From Coraliomargarita algicola (GTDB taxonomy: Bacteria; Verrucomicrobiota; Verrucomicrobiia; Opitutales; Coraliomargaritaceae), in assembly GCF_033878955.1 (NCBI RefSeq), contig NZ_CP138858.1, positions 2,046,001-2,110,000 of the forward strand: a stretch of 64,000 bases of DNA, read 5' to 3'. Made by a program: the position numbers and the translations under genes. The notes beneath the pieces were generated by a model, which did not search any database, was not told where the DNA came from, and saw only the letters and a list, made by a program, of their open reading frames with translations. Shown piece after piece: positions 1 to 7,188 of the stretch. The number at the start of each line of letters is the position of its first letter. Positions within the stretch are counted from its first letter, which is position 1.

Positions 1-11
1 TTAATAGAATA

Positions 12-332
12 TCAGTCTTCATTTTCATCATTCTCCGTTGTTGGTTTAGACCAGAGCAAAAGACGCTCGGCCACTTGTTGAATCTCGTCCGTAATCCCCT
101 CCATCACTGGCTCAGGAGTACGAGCAAACTCATCGTTATAGAAGTCTCTCAACTTAGTATGAGAGACACTGACGCCCCGCTCTCCCAGCCATGCGGCAAT
201 ATTACGCCAGCTCATGTCTCTGAGCCTTAGCGCATACACCACTTTGAAATAAGGTGCGAGTTCAGGAAACTTAGGAGCACGCAGTGCTTGCTCTAAAAGT
301 TCGTCGGGATTTGGCATGTTTTCATTATCCAT
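12..332 (-). CDS. Small hypothetical protein of the integrated element
   Basis: This 106-residue protein is not recognised. I start it at the ATG ending at 332; a TTG two codons upstream (338) is the only alternative. It is acidic at both ends. The centre reads WLGERGVSVSHTKLRDFY, which looks like a short helix-turn-helix in which a protein checks DNA or a partner ('WRNIAAWLGERG' then a recognition-like helix). Proteins with this kind of segment are common on plasmids and integrative elements, but I cannot name a family. It sits on the same strand as the CoiA-like and Rep genes, with a 420-bp gap between, and inside the stretch bounded on the right by the tmRNA fragment at 2814-2836. A role in regulation or maintenance of the element is inference only. 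Confidence 0.6.
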   Translation of the reverse strand: MDNENMPNPDELLEQALRAPKFPELAPYFKVVYALRLRDMSWRNIAAWLGERGVSVSHTKLRDFYNDEFARTPEPVMEGITDEIQQVAERLLLWSKPTTENDENED

Positions 333-754
333 ATTCAATTTACATGTTCAATTTACACCGACTAGTCAAGTCGTTTACAGACAAATAGTGGACAGTCTAG
401 TCCACACTCGACCGACACAGACGAAAAGACCGTAAGAAGCAGTAGGTTCCCTGTTATGTCGCGAAGACTAAAGGACGCGACCGCGTGGCAGGTGCCACGC
501 GCTTCGGAACTCGCACGCAACACCTGCCACACGCCCCACACATACGCAGTAAGACGCAATGGCTTTAGATGGGGGTTCAGCTCACAAATCGAAGCATACC
601 GAAGCTAGCCGCTGCGAAAGCCGAGGAACTCCGCAAGCCCCAAAGGCAGCTAATGGCGCTTCAATCCCGCGCGGGATTAAGACGATCCGGTCGCTTCGCG
701 CTGCGGATCTTGCAGGACGGTTAAGCATGGAGATGTAGAGCACAAGTCAATTTG
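333..754. other. Gene-free stretch with strong inverted repeats; candidate origin or control region
   Basis: No convincing gene is seen in these 420 bases. Three structures stand out. A hairpin has arms 482-490 and 493-501 (9 bp, 2-nt loop), and its left side (482-494) also pairs with 521-533 with one mismatch, so two alternative folds exist. A perfect 16-bp palindrome lies at 663-678 (AATCCCGC then GCGGGATT). A 6-bp inverted repeat (684-689 with 704-709) encloses a GC-rich loop. The position between genes of an element that encodes a HUH-type Rep makes a double-strand origin, or a transcription terminator, the natural guesses; neither is shown by the sequence. Confidence 0.45.
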
Positions 755-1600
755 CTAATCTTGTATGTCTAAAATCAATTGTCTGAAATGCTCTTTAAGT
801 TTATCATATGTATCAATCATGAATTGCCCGCCACAAAACACATAGGACCAATCATCTCCAATTCTGTATGCATATGGACAATGTAAACAGTCATCAAAAA
901 CATTTGCATATGACTTCCCCCTCCAAATTCGAACGCCTTGCGGGCAATAATCTACGTGCCTAGCCATCCCCCTCTTAACTATCGATCGCCTTGTCGCAGT
1001 GCTAAAGAATCGCTCTTTGATACGATTCGCATGAGCATTATATAACCATTCTTTGTTCTCAACATTTCCGACAATTAACTCACGCAACAGATCCTCGGTA
1101 AGCTCACGATCTCCTTTTGAGAGATCTATTTCGATAGTGGAAAGACCTAGACGTTTAATCTTCTTAAGCTTCCGTTCATCGACCTCGTGAGTGACCTTAA
1201 TTTCAATTAGGAGTTTAGATTCCCCCTTTATGGCAATGATATCTGGAACGATGTCTTCGGTTTTTCGTTCTTCAATAACTTGGTCAAATTCAATCGTTTG
1301 CTCTCCTGCGAGAACAACATGTTCAGCATATGAATCGAATTTTAGAATTACCGCTGGAATTACTATTTTCTTTTCTTTCGATAAGATTTTTTTTGCAGCT
1401 AAGTGAAGTGCTGTTTCGAGTGCAGTTGCACATTCGCCACCACGATAATGAGCAAAGTGGTGCATCGTTTTCTCCCCCTTCTTGGCAACCAAAGGATGCC
1501 CGCAACTAGGGCATGTGCAATTACACGAAAGCCCTTTGTCGACCTTCGAGATATGAATTAGCTCTTCGTCTAAAATTCCGAATGGAAGCTTGAGATTCAT
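755..1600 (-). CDS. CoiA-like protein with zinc-ribbon and PD-(D/E)XK nuclease motifs
   Basis: The 281-residue product resembles the CoiA-like family. CoiA itself acts in DNA processing during competence in Gram-positive bacteria; the many homologues on mobile elements have no agreed function. An N-terminal zinc-ribbon-like segment has CPSCG at about residues 30-34 followed by HHFAH at about 47-51. A nuclease core of the PD-(D/E)XK type reads PDIIAI near residue 119-124 and LLIEIKV near 130-136, giving D120, E133 and K135 as candidate metal ligands. The reading frame runs open to 1687 and would overlap the rep gene, but the upstream part encodes an unrelated hydrophobic string, and the ATG ending at 1600 gives a normal N-terminus. 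It shares strand with rep. It may be a nuclease serving the element or a defence function; both are inference. Confidence 0.72.
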   Translation of the reverse strand: MNLKLPFGILDEELIHISKVDKGLSCNCTCPSCGHPLVAKKGEKTMHHFAHYRGGECATALETALHLAAKKILSKEKKIVIPAVILKFDSYAEHVVLAGEQTIEFDQVIEERKTEDIVPDIIAIKGESKLLIEIKVTHEVDERKLKKIKRLGLSTIEIDLSKGDRELTEDLLRELIVGNVENKEWLYNAHANRIKERFFSTATRRSIVKRGMARHVDYCPQGVRIWRGKSYANVFDDCLHCPYAYRIGDDWSYVFCGGQFMIDTYDKLKEHFRQLILDIQD

Positions 1601-1683
1601 GTTGTCTAACGTGAAGACATATCGACAGAGCAAAAACAGAACCGCAACGAAATAGATACTGCGATTTTTTTTAACCAAAGGAC

Positions 1684-2604
1684 TCAACCCGGAGAGCTGC
1701 AGCCACCCGCCCCCAAAACATCGACCATCTTTGCCTGATTTTCTGCCCTTGCCGCTTCGATCTCCTCCTGACTGTTCTCGAGTCCAGCCAAATATTGAAA
1801 TAAGCGCTGCTGAGTTTTCTCATTCATAAAAACCGTCATACTCTGCCTTTTTTTATGGGCTTTTTTGCGCTTCAAGTAACGCCGAAGAATCCGCCTCAAA
1901 CGATGCTCTGTATCTGGTTCAAGATGTCCCAAACTCTCAATTTGCTGATACTTCTTTAACTGCGCCTCTCCGATCGTCCCCCACCATCGACCGACCGAAA
2001 TATCTGGCGCCTGATTTCCCTTCTGCGCGTGCAAAGCCAAATACCAGCTAGCGCGGCCAGCTTCCCGCCTTGTGACCTTCAATGCATACTGATGAGTGTT
2101 CCCCGAACGTTCAGCCCACCACTTTTTCAATTGAATCTCTTGCTCCTCGGATAGATCAGACATCAGGCAATGAAAATGAGCGGCACGCCGAAAACGTGAC
2201 AGATAAGCCATTTGAGCGGCCGAAATCAAAGAGCATTTAGTAAGCAAATCGACACAGACTTGCCGTCTCTCTTGAAACTCCAAACGCCAAAAGCCGAACA
2301 AACCACGACGCAGGAACCACTTGCCCAGCTGCTTACAGTCCTCTTTCCAATAAGTGCCCGTTTGCTCAGGTTCAAGTTGCCCGTAGGTCAAAGTGATATG
2401 CGCAGGCTGCATTGGCCACTTAGTCGAAGCCAAAGCACGCCCAAAGTTTAGCCGAGCTTTCTTTGAAAATCCGTTAATTGCTTGCTTCTGGCCACCACCA
2501 GGAGGAACTGCCCCCTGCCTGATTGGCAACTTCTCAAGGGTGATCTTGAGAAGTGAGCCTGCTGTTTGAAGTTCTGCCCGTTGCGGATAGTCCCCGCAGG
2601 TCAT
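1684..2604 (-). CDS. HUH-type rolling-circle replication initiator (Rep)
   Basis: This 306-residue protein has the motif order of plasmid and filamentous-phage Rep proteins. Motif 1 is HITLTYG at 69-75, the HUH motif is AHFHCLM at 142-148, and a candidate nicking tyrosine is Y188 in WYLALHAQK, followed by the usual GRWWG at 205-209. Such proteins nick one strand at the origin and stay joined to the 5' end through the tyrosine. The N-terminal 50 residues are basic and poorly structured; the C-terminus (220-256) is very basic (RRYLKRKKAHKKR), fitting DNA binding. The ATG at 2604 overlaps the stop of the upstream small ORF in a TAATG, implying translational coupling. It marks the 1-2836 block as an integrated plasmid or phage-like replicon. 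The segment between F110 and H143 is longer than in typical Reps. Confidence 0.75.
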   Translation of the reverse strand: MTCGDYPQRAELQTAGSLLKITLEKLPIRQGAVPPGGGQKQAINGFSKKARLNFGRALASTKWPMQPAHITLTYGQLEPEQTGTYWKEDCKQLGKWFLRRGLFGFWRLEFQERRQVCVDLLTKCSLISAAQMAYLSRFRRAAHFHCLMSDLSEEQEIQLKKWWAERSGNTHQYALKVTRREAGRASWYLALHAQKGNQAPDISVGRWWGTIGEAQLKKYQQIESLGHLEPDTEHRLRRILRRYLKRKKAHKKRQSMTVFMNEKTQQRLFQYLAGLENSQEEIEAARAENQAKMVDVLGAGGCSSPG

Positions 2605-2837
2605 TATTCTTTACCCTCCGCCCCATTTGGCAACCCAGACAAAGCGAGAATGGCCGCTTTAATGTGCTGAGGTAAAGAAGGCCAAGATTCGACCAGGTGA
2701 ACCAGATCTTGCCTATCCTTGCCTTGAATCTGTGCGCTTATCTGTGCTACCAACCCACAGCCAGCACGACAAGCACATTGATTATTAGCTACTTGCAAAT
2801 CTCGGGAGCATTCTTCGACTCCCGCCACCTCCACCAA
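2604..2837 (-). CDS. Small ORF upstream of rep, starting inside the tmRNA fragment
   Basis: The 77-residue frame has no ATG; it opens at a TTG at 2837 that is the complement of the last bases of the tmRNA 3' end, so its first residues (VEVAGVE) are simply the reverse reading of that attachment site. The middle is Cys-containing (CACRAGCG) and the end, LVESWPSLPQHIKAAILALS, resembles a tail I associate with small proteins and integrase C-termini next to attachment sites in Planctomycetes and Verrucomicrobia. Its stop overlaps the rep start codon (TAATG). It is therefore likely translated as the upstream partner of rep, perhaps from an internal GTG, but its true start and function are unknown. 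Confidence 0.45.
   Translation of the reverse strand: MVEVAGVEECSRDLQVANNQCACRAGCGLVAQISAQIQGKDRQDLVHLVESWPSLPQHIKAAILALSGLPNGAEGKE
2814..2836 (+). other. tmRNA (ssrA) 3'-end fragment: element attachment site
   Basis: The 23 bases run from the T-loop (TTCGACT) through the T-stem 3' strand (CCCGC), the acceptor 3' strand (CACCTCC), the discriminator A and CCA. This differs at only two places from the corresponding end of E. coli tmRNA. The bases just upstream do not complete a T-stem, so no intact tmRNA or tRNA gene ends here. This is the usual scar of an element that integrates in the 3' end of ssrA: one end keeps the whole gene, the other keeps a copy of the 3' tail. Given the orientation, the intact ssrA should lie to the left of the window and the element should span the DNA up to 2836. 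The integrase is not in view. Confidence 0.75.
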
Positions 2838-2985
2838 TTTTGTCCAAGCTTGCTTGGCAACAAAATTGAGTGCCCGGCGTAGCTCGACAGAGCGAAGACG
2901 GGCGACACCTCAAATAACAAAGAGGCGCTCAAACCAACGATCGTCGCACGCATTCAAAACACCAATTTTGTCCAAGCTTGCTTGG
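2832..2985. repeat. 26-bp direct repeat flanking 102 bp, with hairpin
   Basis: Positions 2832-2857 and 2960-2985 are identical over 26 bases (CACCAATTTTG followed by TCCAAGCTTGCTTGG). The first copy continues into an inverted partner: AATTTTGT at 2836-2843 pairs with ACAAAATT downstream, enclosing an inner CCAAG/CTTGG pair, so it can form a long hairpin right after the tmRNA tail and may be the old tmRNA terminator. The second copy abuts the first 88-bp repeat. Between them is another palindromic segment around 2875-2908 (GCCCG ... CGGGC enclosing GCTC ... GAGC). No gene is seen here. Confidence 0.7.
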
Positions 2986-4040
2986 CCTCGGGATTGGAGC
3001 CGTCGGCAGGCGTGAGGCAGATCGCCCTTCCCCCACTCCCCGGTTCGGAGAACCGAGGCTACGTATCTTCAATCCTCGGGATTGGAGCTGTCGGCAGGCG
3101 CGGGGCAGATCCCCCTTCCCGCACTCCCCGGTTCGGAGAACCGAGGCCACGTATCTTTAATCCTCGGGATTGGAGCTGTCAGTAGGCGCCGGGCAGATCG
3201 CTCTTTCCGCACTCCCCGGTTCAGAGAACCGAGGCTACGAATCTTCAATCCTCGGGATTGGAGACGTCGGCAGGCATGAGGCAGATCGCCCTTCCCCCAC
3301 TCCCCGGTTCGGAGAACCGAGGCTACGTATCTTCAATCCTCGGGATTGGAGCCGTCGGCAGGCGCGAGGCAGATCGCGCTTCCCGCACTCCCCGGTTCGG
3401 AGAACCGAGGCTACGAATCTTCAATCCTCGGGATTGGAGCTGTCAGTAGGCGCGGGGCAGATCGCTCTTCCCCCACTCCCCGGTTCGGAGGACCGAGGCC
3501 ACGTATCTTTAATCCTCGGGATTGGAGCTGTCAGTAGGCGCCGGGCAGATCGCTCTTTCCGCACTCCCCGGTTCAGAGAACCGAGGCCACGTATCTTCAA
3601 TCCTCGGGATTGGAGCCGTCGGCAGGCGCGGGGCAGATCGCTCATCCCGCACTCCCCGGTTCGGAAAACCGAGGCTACGTATCTTCAATCCTCGGGATTG
3701 GAGCCGTCGGCAGGCGCGAGGCAGATCGCGCTTCCCCCACTCCCCGGTTCGGAGAACCGAGGCTACGTATCTTCAATCCTCGGGATTGGAGCTGTCGGCA
3801 GACGCGAGGCAGATCGCTCTTTCCGCACTCCCCGGTTCGGAGAACCGAGGCTACGAATCTTCAATCCTCGGGATTGGAGACGTCGGCAGGCGTGAGGCAG
3901 ATCGCCCTTCCCCCACTCCCCGGTTCGGAGAACCGAGGCTACGAATCTTCAATCCTCGGGATTGGAGCCGTCGGCAGGCGCGAGGCAGATCGCGCTTCCC
4001 CCACTCCCCGGTTCGGAGAACCGAGGCTACGTATCTTCAG
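2986..4040. repeat. Tandem array of twelve 88-bp units
   Basis: Units begin at 2986, 3074, 3162, 3250, 3338, 3426, 3514, 3602, 3690, 3778, 3866 and 3954, exactly 88 bp apart. Each starts CCTCGGGATTGGAG and contains the hairpin CGGTTC-GGA-GAACCG followed by CCGAGG, which can also pair with the unit's first six bases. Units differ by scattered substitutions, and similar versions recur out of order (third and seventh; fourth and eleventh; fifth, ninth and twelfth), as expected from unequal exchange or block duplication. Changes in the hairpin mostly fall in the loop. Because 88 is not a multiple of three, the long frames that run through the array shift from unit to unit and are not genes. The hairpin core also occurs singly at 15268-15290 and 15446-15473. 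Confidence 0.95.
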
Positions 4041-4264
4041 AAGCCAGCTACTGTTAATCAGTTGGTTATGAAAATCACGACATGCGCCAATTGGGCGAAA
4101 TGGGAAGTCGCATAACTTATTGATATTTATATCTGGCTTCTGACACCTGTCTGCTCTTTCTAGAATAACAGAGCGGACCCGAAAAAAATTAAGCCGCAGC
4201 GCCAGTTGAACTCGCGATGCGACTGAAAAGCGCGCATGGTCCATGAGAACCGAGCTGAAATCGC
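4037..4264. repeat. Short intergenic segment with 11-bp inverted repeat
   Basis: An 11-bp perfect inverted repeat (TCAGAAGCCAG at 4037-4047, CTGGCTTCTGA at 4133-4143) begins at the very end of the last 88-bp unit and encloses 85 bp of lower GC content. It could be the edge of a small mobile element or a degraded attachment site. The rest, up to the stop codon of the pseudopilin gene at 4265, holds nothing I can identify. Confidence 0.5.
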
Positions 4265-5158
4265 TTAAAGCGGCCGTGCGAGGAAATTGACGCGGCGAAT
4301 GAACACATCTCCGTGCTCGCGGACAACATCATCAACATGATTGTAGCCGCTCCCTGCTAGATTCTCTAAAATAGACAAACCTTCATCGGAAAGCACTGTT
4401 AGGCGTATTTCTGCATACAGCAGCGGGTTTGTAATCAATTCTGCTTGAGCTGAGTCACCTCCATAGGCAAAAGCACCATTTGTCCCTGCCAGCAGATCTC
4501 CAGTGCTCGCATCCCAATTGACAGGATTCGGCGTATCCGTGCCATCATCTTCGTAAAGAATGACTTTGAAATCGACAATATTTCCAGCAAGGTAGTTTTC
4601 GTCGATTTCTACATCTGCCTTATCCCAAAAGCTATTCGCAGTGAGATCTAGCTGCGGACTGTCCGTATCCGATGAAGATCCCATCAATGAATTAAAAGTA
4701 GTATCAGGACGAGCAATTGCACGGTACAGAGCATACACTTCGTCTTCAGCATTTTCATATGCTTCTCGATACGAAAGACGATAGGCAATCGCGCAAATAT
4801 CACCTGCTGAAGAATCATCACGATCTAGCGCAGGTGAAAATAACTTTAGAGCAACAGTTTGATCGTTATAAGGACCTAAAGGATTCTCGGGCGACTCGAC
4901 GCGCAACCACTGCTGTCCATTACTCCTGAAAACTGCGGTCTCCAAATCTTGTGTCAGCAAATCCATCGCAATGCGTGCTTCAGAATTGGCAGAAAGCTTG
5001 CCGGAAGAACGGTTCCAAACTTTCAAGACTTCACTGGTGATCTGAATAACCAAGCCCACCAAAATCACCATGATGACGGTGGCCACCATGATTTCAATTA
5101 GAGTAAATCCCTTTTTTACGACGCCCCCTCTGAATTCCTTATTCTTCAAACTTTTCAT
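4265..5158 (-). CDS. Prepilin-like protein, probable Verru_Chthon cassette protein C
   Basis: A 297-residue protein with a type IV prepilin leader: basic KKG at residues 15-17, then FTLIEIMVATVIMVILVGLV, with the peptidase cut expected before F18 and the E at +5 in place. The body is rich in polar residues with no further membrane span and would lie outside the inner membrane in a pseudopilus. The region after the helix (SEVLKVWNRSSGKLSANSEA) and the length fit the C member of the Verru_Chthon cassette, a gene set peculiar to Verrucomicrobiota; this assignment is from memory of the family and is not tested. It is the last gene of a five-gene minus-strand operon, 24 bp after the preceding gene. 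The large A protein expected in such cassettes is not found downstream. Confidence 0.8.
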   Translation of the reverse strand: MKSLKNKEFRGGVVKKGFTLIEIMVATVIMVILVGLVIQITSEVLKVWNRSSGKLSANSEARIAMDLLTQDLETAVFRSNGQQWLRVESPENPLGPYNDQTVALKLFSPALDRDDSSAGDICAIAYRLSYREAYENAEDEVYALYRAIARPDTTFNSLMGSSSDTDSPQLDLTANSFWDKADVEIDENYLAGNIVDFKVILYEDDGTDTPNPVNWDASTGDLLAGTNGAFAYGGDSAQAELITNPLLYAEIRLTVLSDEGLSILENLAGSGYNHVDDVVREHGDVFIRRVNFLARPL

Positions 5159-5182
5159 ATTTAGTAAGATACGCAGTATTTC

Positions 5183-5899
5183 TTAGCGTACGATTGCGGT
5201 GTTATATGTAAATAGCGGCTGTTTATCATTGAGAGCGCTTAAAGATGCGTCTTCAGCGGTTTCACCAGGATTTGCAGGCAACTTAGCACCATCAAAGGTC
5301 GGCGATGCATTCTCGACATAGATACGGACTTCCATGGCGAAATAACCTTCAAGATAGTTATCAATATTCGCACTCTGCAGGCTATATACTCCAGTATCAG
5401 AATCTCGCACAGTGCTGCTTAAGTAGGTATCGGGCGTCACTGAAGAGGGAGTCAACACAACGCGATAAATCGGCCCTGCAGCGAGGACTGTTGAACCAGT
5501 TGTGATATCTGAATTATCCACTGTCGCGCTGGTTTCACCGAAAAAACCAATTTTCAGCGAAACATCGTCACTGTTAGCACTGGCATACTTACGGAAAACG
5601 AAAATCGTCGCGTAACCATCTCCGGCTACAGCATTAAAAATTGTTTCGAATTTAGATTCATCTGCATTCGCAATTTCTGGTGAATTTTGTAGAAACGCGT
5701 TGACCGTATTCACAACCGAAGCGACCTCGTCCGTTTTCTCGACTTCATCCACCGATTGAAGTGTCGGCCCCAACAATCCGACAAGAGCCAGTACAGTCAC
5801 GAGAAAGATACCAATCGCTAAAACTACCTCAATCAGGCTAAATCCTGTCTGGCGACGTGTTCTATGTGGCGTAAAAAGTGCGTTGTGTTGAGAGTGCAT
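5183..5899 (-). CDS. Prepilin-like protein, probable Verru_Chthon cassette protein B
   Basis: A 238-residue protein whose leader RRQTG precedes FSLIEVVLAIGIFLVTVLAL; cleavage would fall before F19, leaving a methylated N-terminal phenylalanine and the conserved E5. The rest is a soluble, Asp/Ser-rich domain of about 200 residues without cysteines. Position and features (LLGPTLQSVDEVEKTDEVAS after the helix) suit the B member of the Verru_Chthon cassette. The ATG at 5899 is the natural start because it gives a 14-20-residue leader of normal length. It lies 24 bp after the gene at 5924 and 24 bp before that at 5158, so the genes are almost certainly co-transcribed. These proteins presumably assemble as minor pseudopilins of a type II secretion-like or DNA-uptake-like machine. 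Confidence 0.78.
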   Translation of the reverse strand: MHSQHNALFTPHRTRRQTGFSLIEVVLAIGIFLVTVLALVGLLGPTLQSVDEVEKTDEVASVVNTVNAFLQNSPEIANADESKFETIFNAVAGDGYATIFVFRKYASANSDDVSLKIGFFGETSATVDNSDITTGSTVLAAGPIYRVVLTPSSVTPDTYLSSTVRDSDTGVYSLQSANIDNYLEGYFAMEVRIYVENASPTFDGAKLPANPGETAEDASLSALNDKQPLFTYNTAIVR

Positions 5900-5923
5900 G
5901 TTGGACTAAATTGAAGGCTTCTG

Positions 5924-6607
5924 TTAATTAATTTTTGTGGGATCGTCAACCAGGGTAGTCGTGCCGACTCGACGAAAAATGAGTGCTGTTTTTAAGCCGG
6001 ATTGCTCACTATTGGCGTCATAATCCTGCAGCGTGCCGCTGGCATCATACTGCCCCGCGCGAAGTGCAAGCCATTGGTTCGCATTCTCAGAATTCCCATT
6101 GGATTTAAAACCATACCAATAGTAAGAAGTCGAACCTCCGCCACTGGCGGAAGTGTTTGCACCAACAGACTTGCGTGGATAATCGAGAGTCATCGTATCC
6201 GCAGTATAATTCTTACTCAAGGTCGGATCAAAATAAATACCCTCTGGCAAATAAGTGCCCTGAGTCGCCGCTTTCCAGCCTGGAAGGCCGTCTGGAGTCC
6301 CGTCAGCCTTATAGTCCTGGCCCCAATACACGACACCAATAAATCTGCGATATTTCTCCGGATCAGAGGGGTCATTATTAATAATCAAACGCGTTTCTGC
6401 ATTTTTTAAAATAGCCTGTCCGCGTGCTCCTTGCGCAATGCCAGCAATAATCCGCTGAGACGAACTCAACTTAGCTCCCGCTCCCCCATTTCCGCCAATG
6501 AATATAATCGACGAAGCAATCAGAATGATACTGATGACGACAAGCAGCTCAATCAAAGTAAAGCCTGCCTGCGCACGAGCGAAATTGGATTGGTTTCGAT
6601 ATATCAT
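5924..6607 (-). CDS. Prepilin-like protein, probable Verru_Chthon cassette protein D
   Basis: A 227-residue prepilin-like protein. The leader ends in QAG before FTLIELLVVISIILIASSII, then a Gly-rich turn (GGNGGAGAKLSSSQ) and a globular domain with several Trp/Tyr patches (VVYWGQDYK, YYWYGFKSN). The turn and the RIIAGIAQGARGQAILKNAE helix match my memory of the D member of the Verru_Chthon cassette. The start ATG at 6607 directly follows the stop of the upstream gene (6608), with no gap, so translation is likely coupled. It would be processed by a prepilin peptidase that is not encoded in this window; a candidate assembly ATPase is encoded at 16026-17735. Confidence 0.78.
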   Translation of the reverse strand: MIYRNQSNFARAQAGFTLIELLVVISIILIASSIIFIGGNGGAGAKLSSSQRIIAGIAQGARGQAILKNAETRLIINNDPSDPEKYRRFIGVVYWGQDYKADGTPDGLPGWKAATQGTYLPEGIYFDPTLSKNYTADTMTLDYPRKSVGANTSASGGGSTSYYWYGFKSNGNSENANQWLALRAGQYDASGTLQDYDANSEQSGLKTALIFRRVGTTTLVDDPTKIN

Positions 6608-7183
6608 TTAATTATTGAGGTAATAATCAGGCTCTTCTTCGTCTGTAGTGCTGGGGTTATCCAATGCATATGCAGTGACACCAGCTTTGACTTGAGACTG
6701 TCCGGGCACGTCAAGACGACCATCTCCGTTTGAATCAATTAAGATTGTAATATTTGTATTATTAAAACGGTCCGCTAACTGAGTGGAACTGACAACGGCA
6801 GTCGCTTCGTCGTAGTAGAATTCAGATTCACCGAAGCTGTGAAATGCCACCATCTTTCGATTGCCGCCAAATGCGACTTTAGTATTACTAGTCGAAGACG
6901 GATCGCGTCCTGATAGAGTTTTAATAAATGCCAAACTGTCTGTACTCAAGTTTACAGAATCATCTGTAGTGGACGATGTTGAAAATGGATAGTAACCATA
7001 CTCTCCTTTAAACATCGTAATCGCAGTCACGTAGTTAGATAATTGCGCCTTAGAAGCAGCAATATTGGCTTGTTTTTTAACAGCTCCAACAGTGGGGATC
7101 AAAATACCAGCAAGTATGCCGATGATAGCGATCACCATCAAGAGCTCGATGAGCGTAAAACCTTTAGATGTATCTTTATTCAT
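6608..7183 (-). CDS. Type II secretion GspG-like major pseudopilin
   Basis: A 191-residue protein with leader MNKDTSKG and the membrane helix FTLIELLMVIAIIGILAGIL, cleavage expected before F9. The helix is followed by PTVGAVKKQANIAASKAQLS and then by a segment FKGEYGYYPFS, the usual GspG pattern of a long amphipathic helix and a YGxYP motif. Near the C-terminus is DSNGDGRLDVPGQ, a Ca-binding-like Asp-rich loop as seen in GspG pseudopilins. It lies 5 bp after the gene at 7189-7833, which is also GspG-like, so the operon has two paralogous candidates for the main pseudopilin subunit. Location: inner membrane with the globular part in the periplasm. Confidence 0.82.
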   Translation of the reverse strand: MNKDTSKGFTLIELLMVIAIIGILAGILIPTVGAVKKQANIAASKAQLSNYVTAITMFKGEYGYYPFSTSSTTDDSVNLSTDSLAFIKTLSGRDPSSTSNTKVAFGGNRKMVAFHSFGESEFYYDEATAVVSSTQLADRFNNTNITILIDSNGDGRLDVPGQSQVKAGVTAYALDNPSTTDEEEPDYYLNN

Positions 7184-7188
7184 AGTGA

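Noticed and set aside
362..559. 65-residue frame before the CoiA-like gene
   Set aside because: It lies over the inverted repeats, shows no recognisable protein pattern and is better explained as structured non-coding DNA.
2814..2836. Intact tRNA or tmRNA gene ending here
   Set aside because: The bases upstream do not form the T-stem 5' strand or any cloverleaf, so only a 3' fragment is present.
3170..3895. Long open frames through the 88-bp array
   Set aside because: All frames are open by chance over the repeat, and since 88 is not a multiple of three the reading shifts between units; no start signal or family pattern.
2986..4040. Possible CRISPR array
   Set aside because: The whole 88-bp unit is conserved; there are no unique spacers between short repeats, and no cas genes are nearby.
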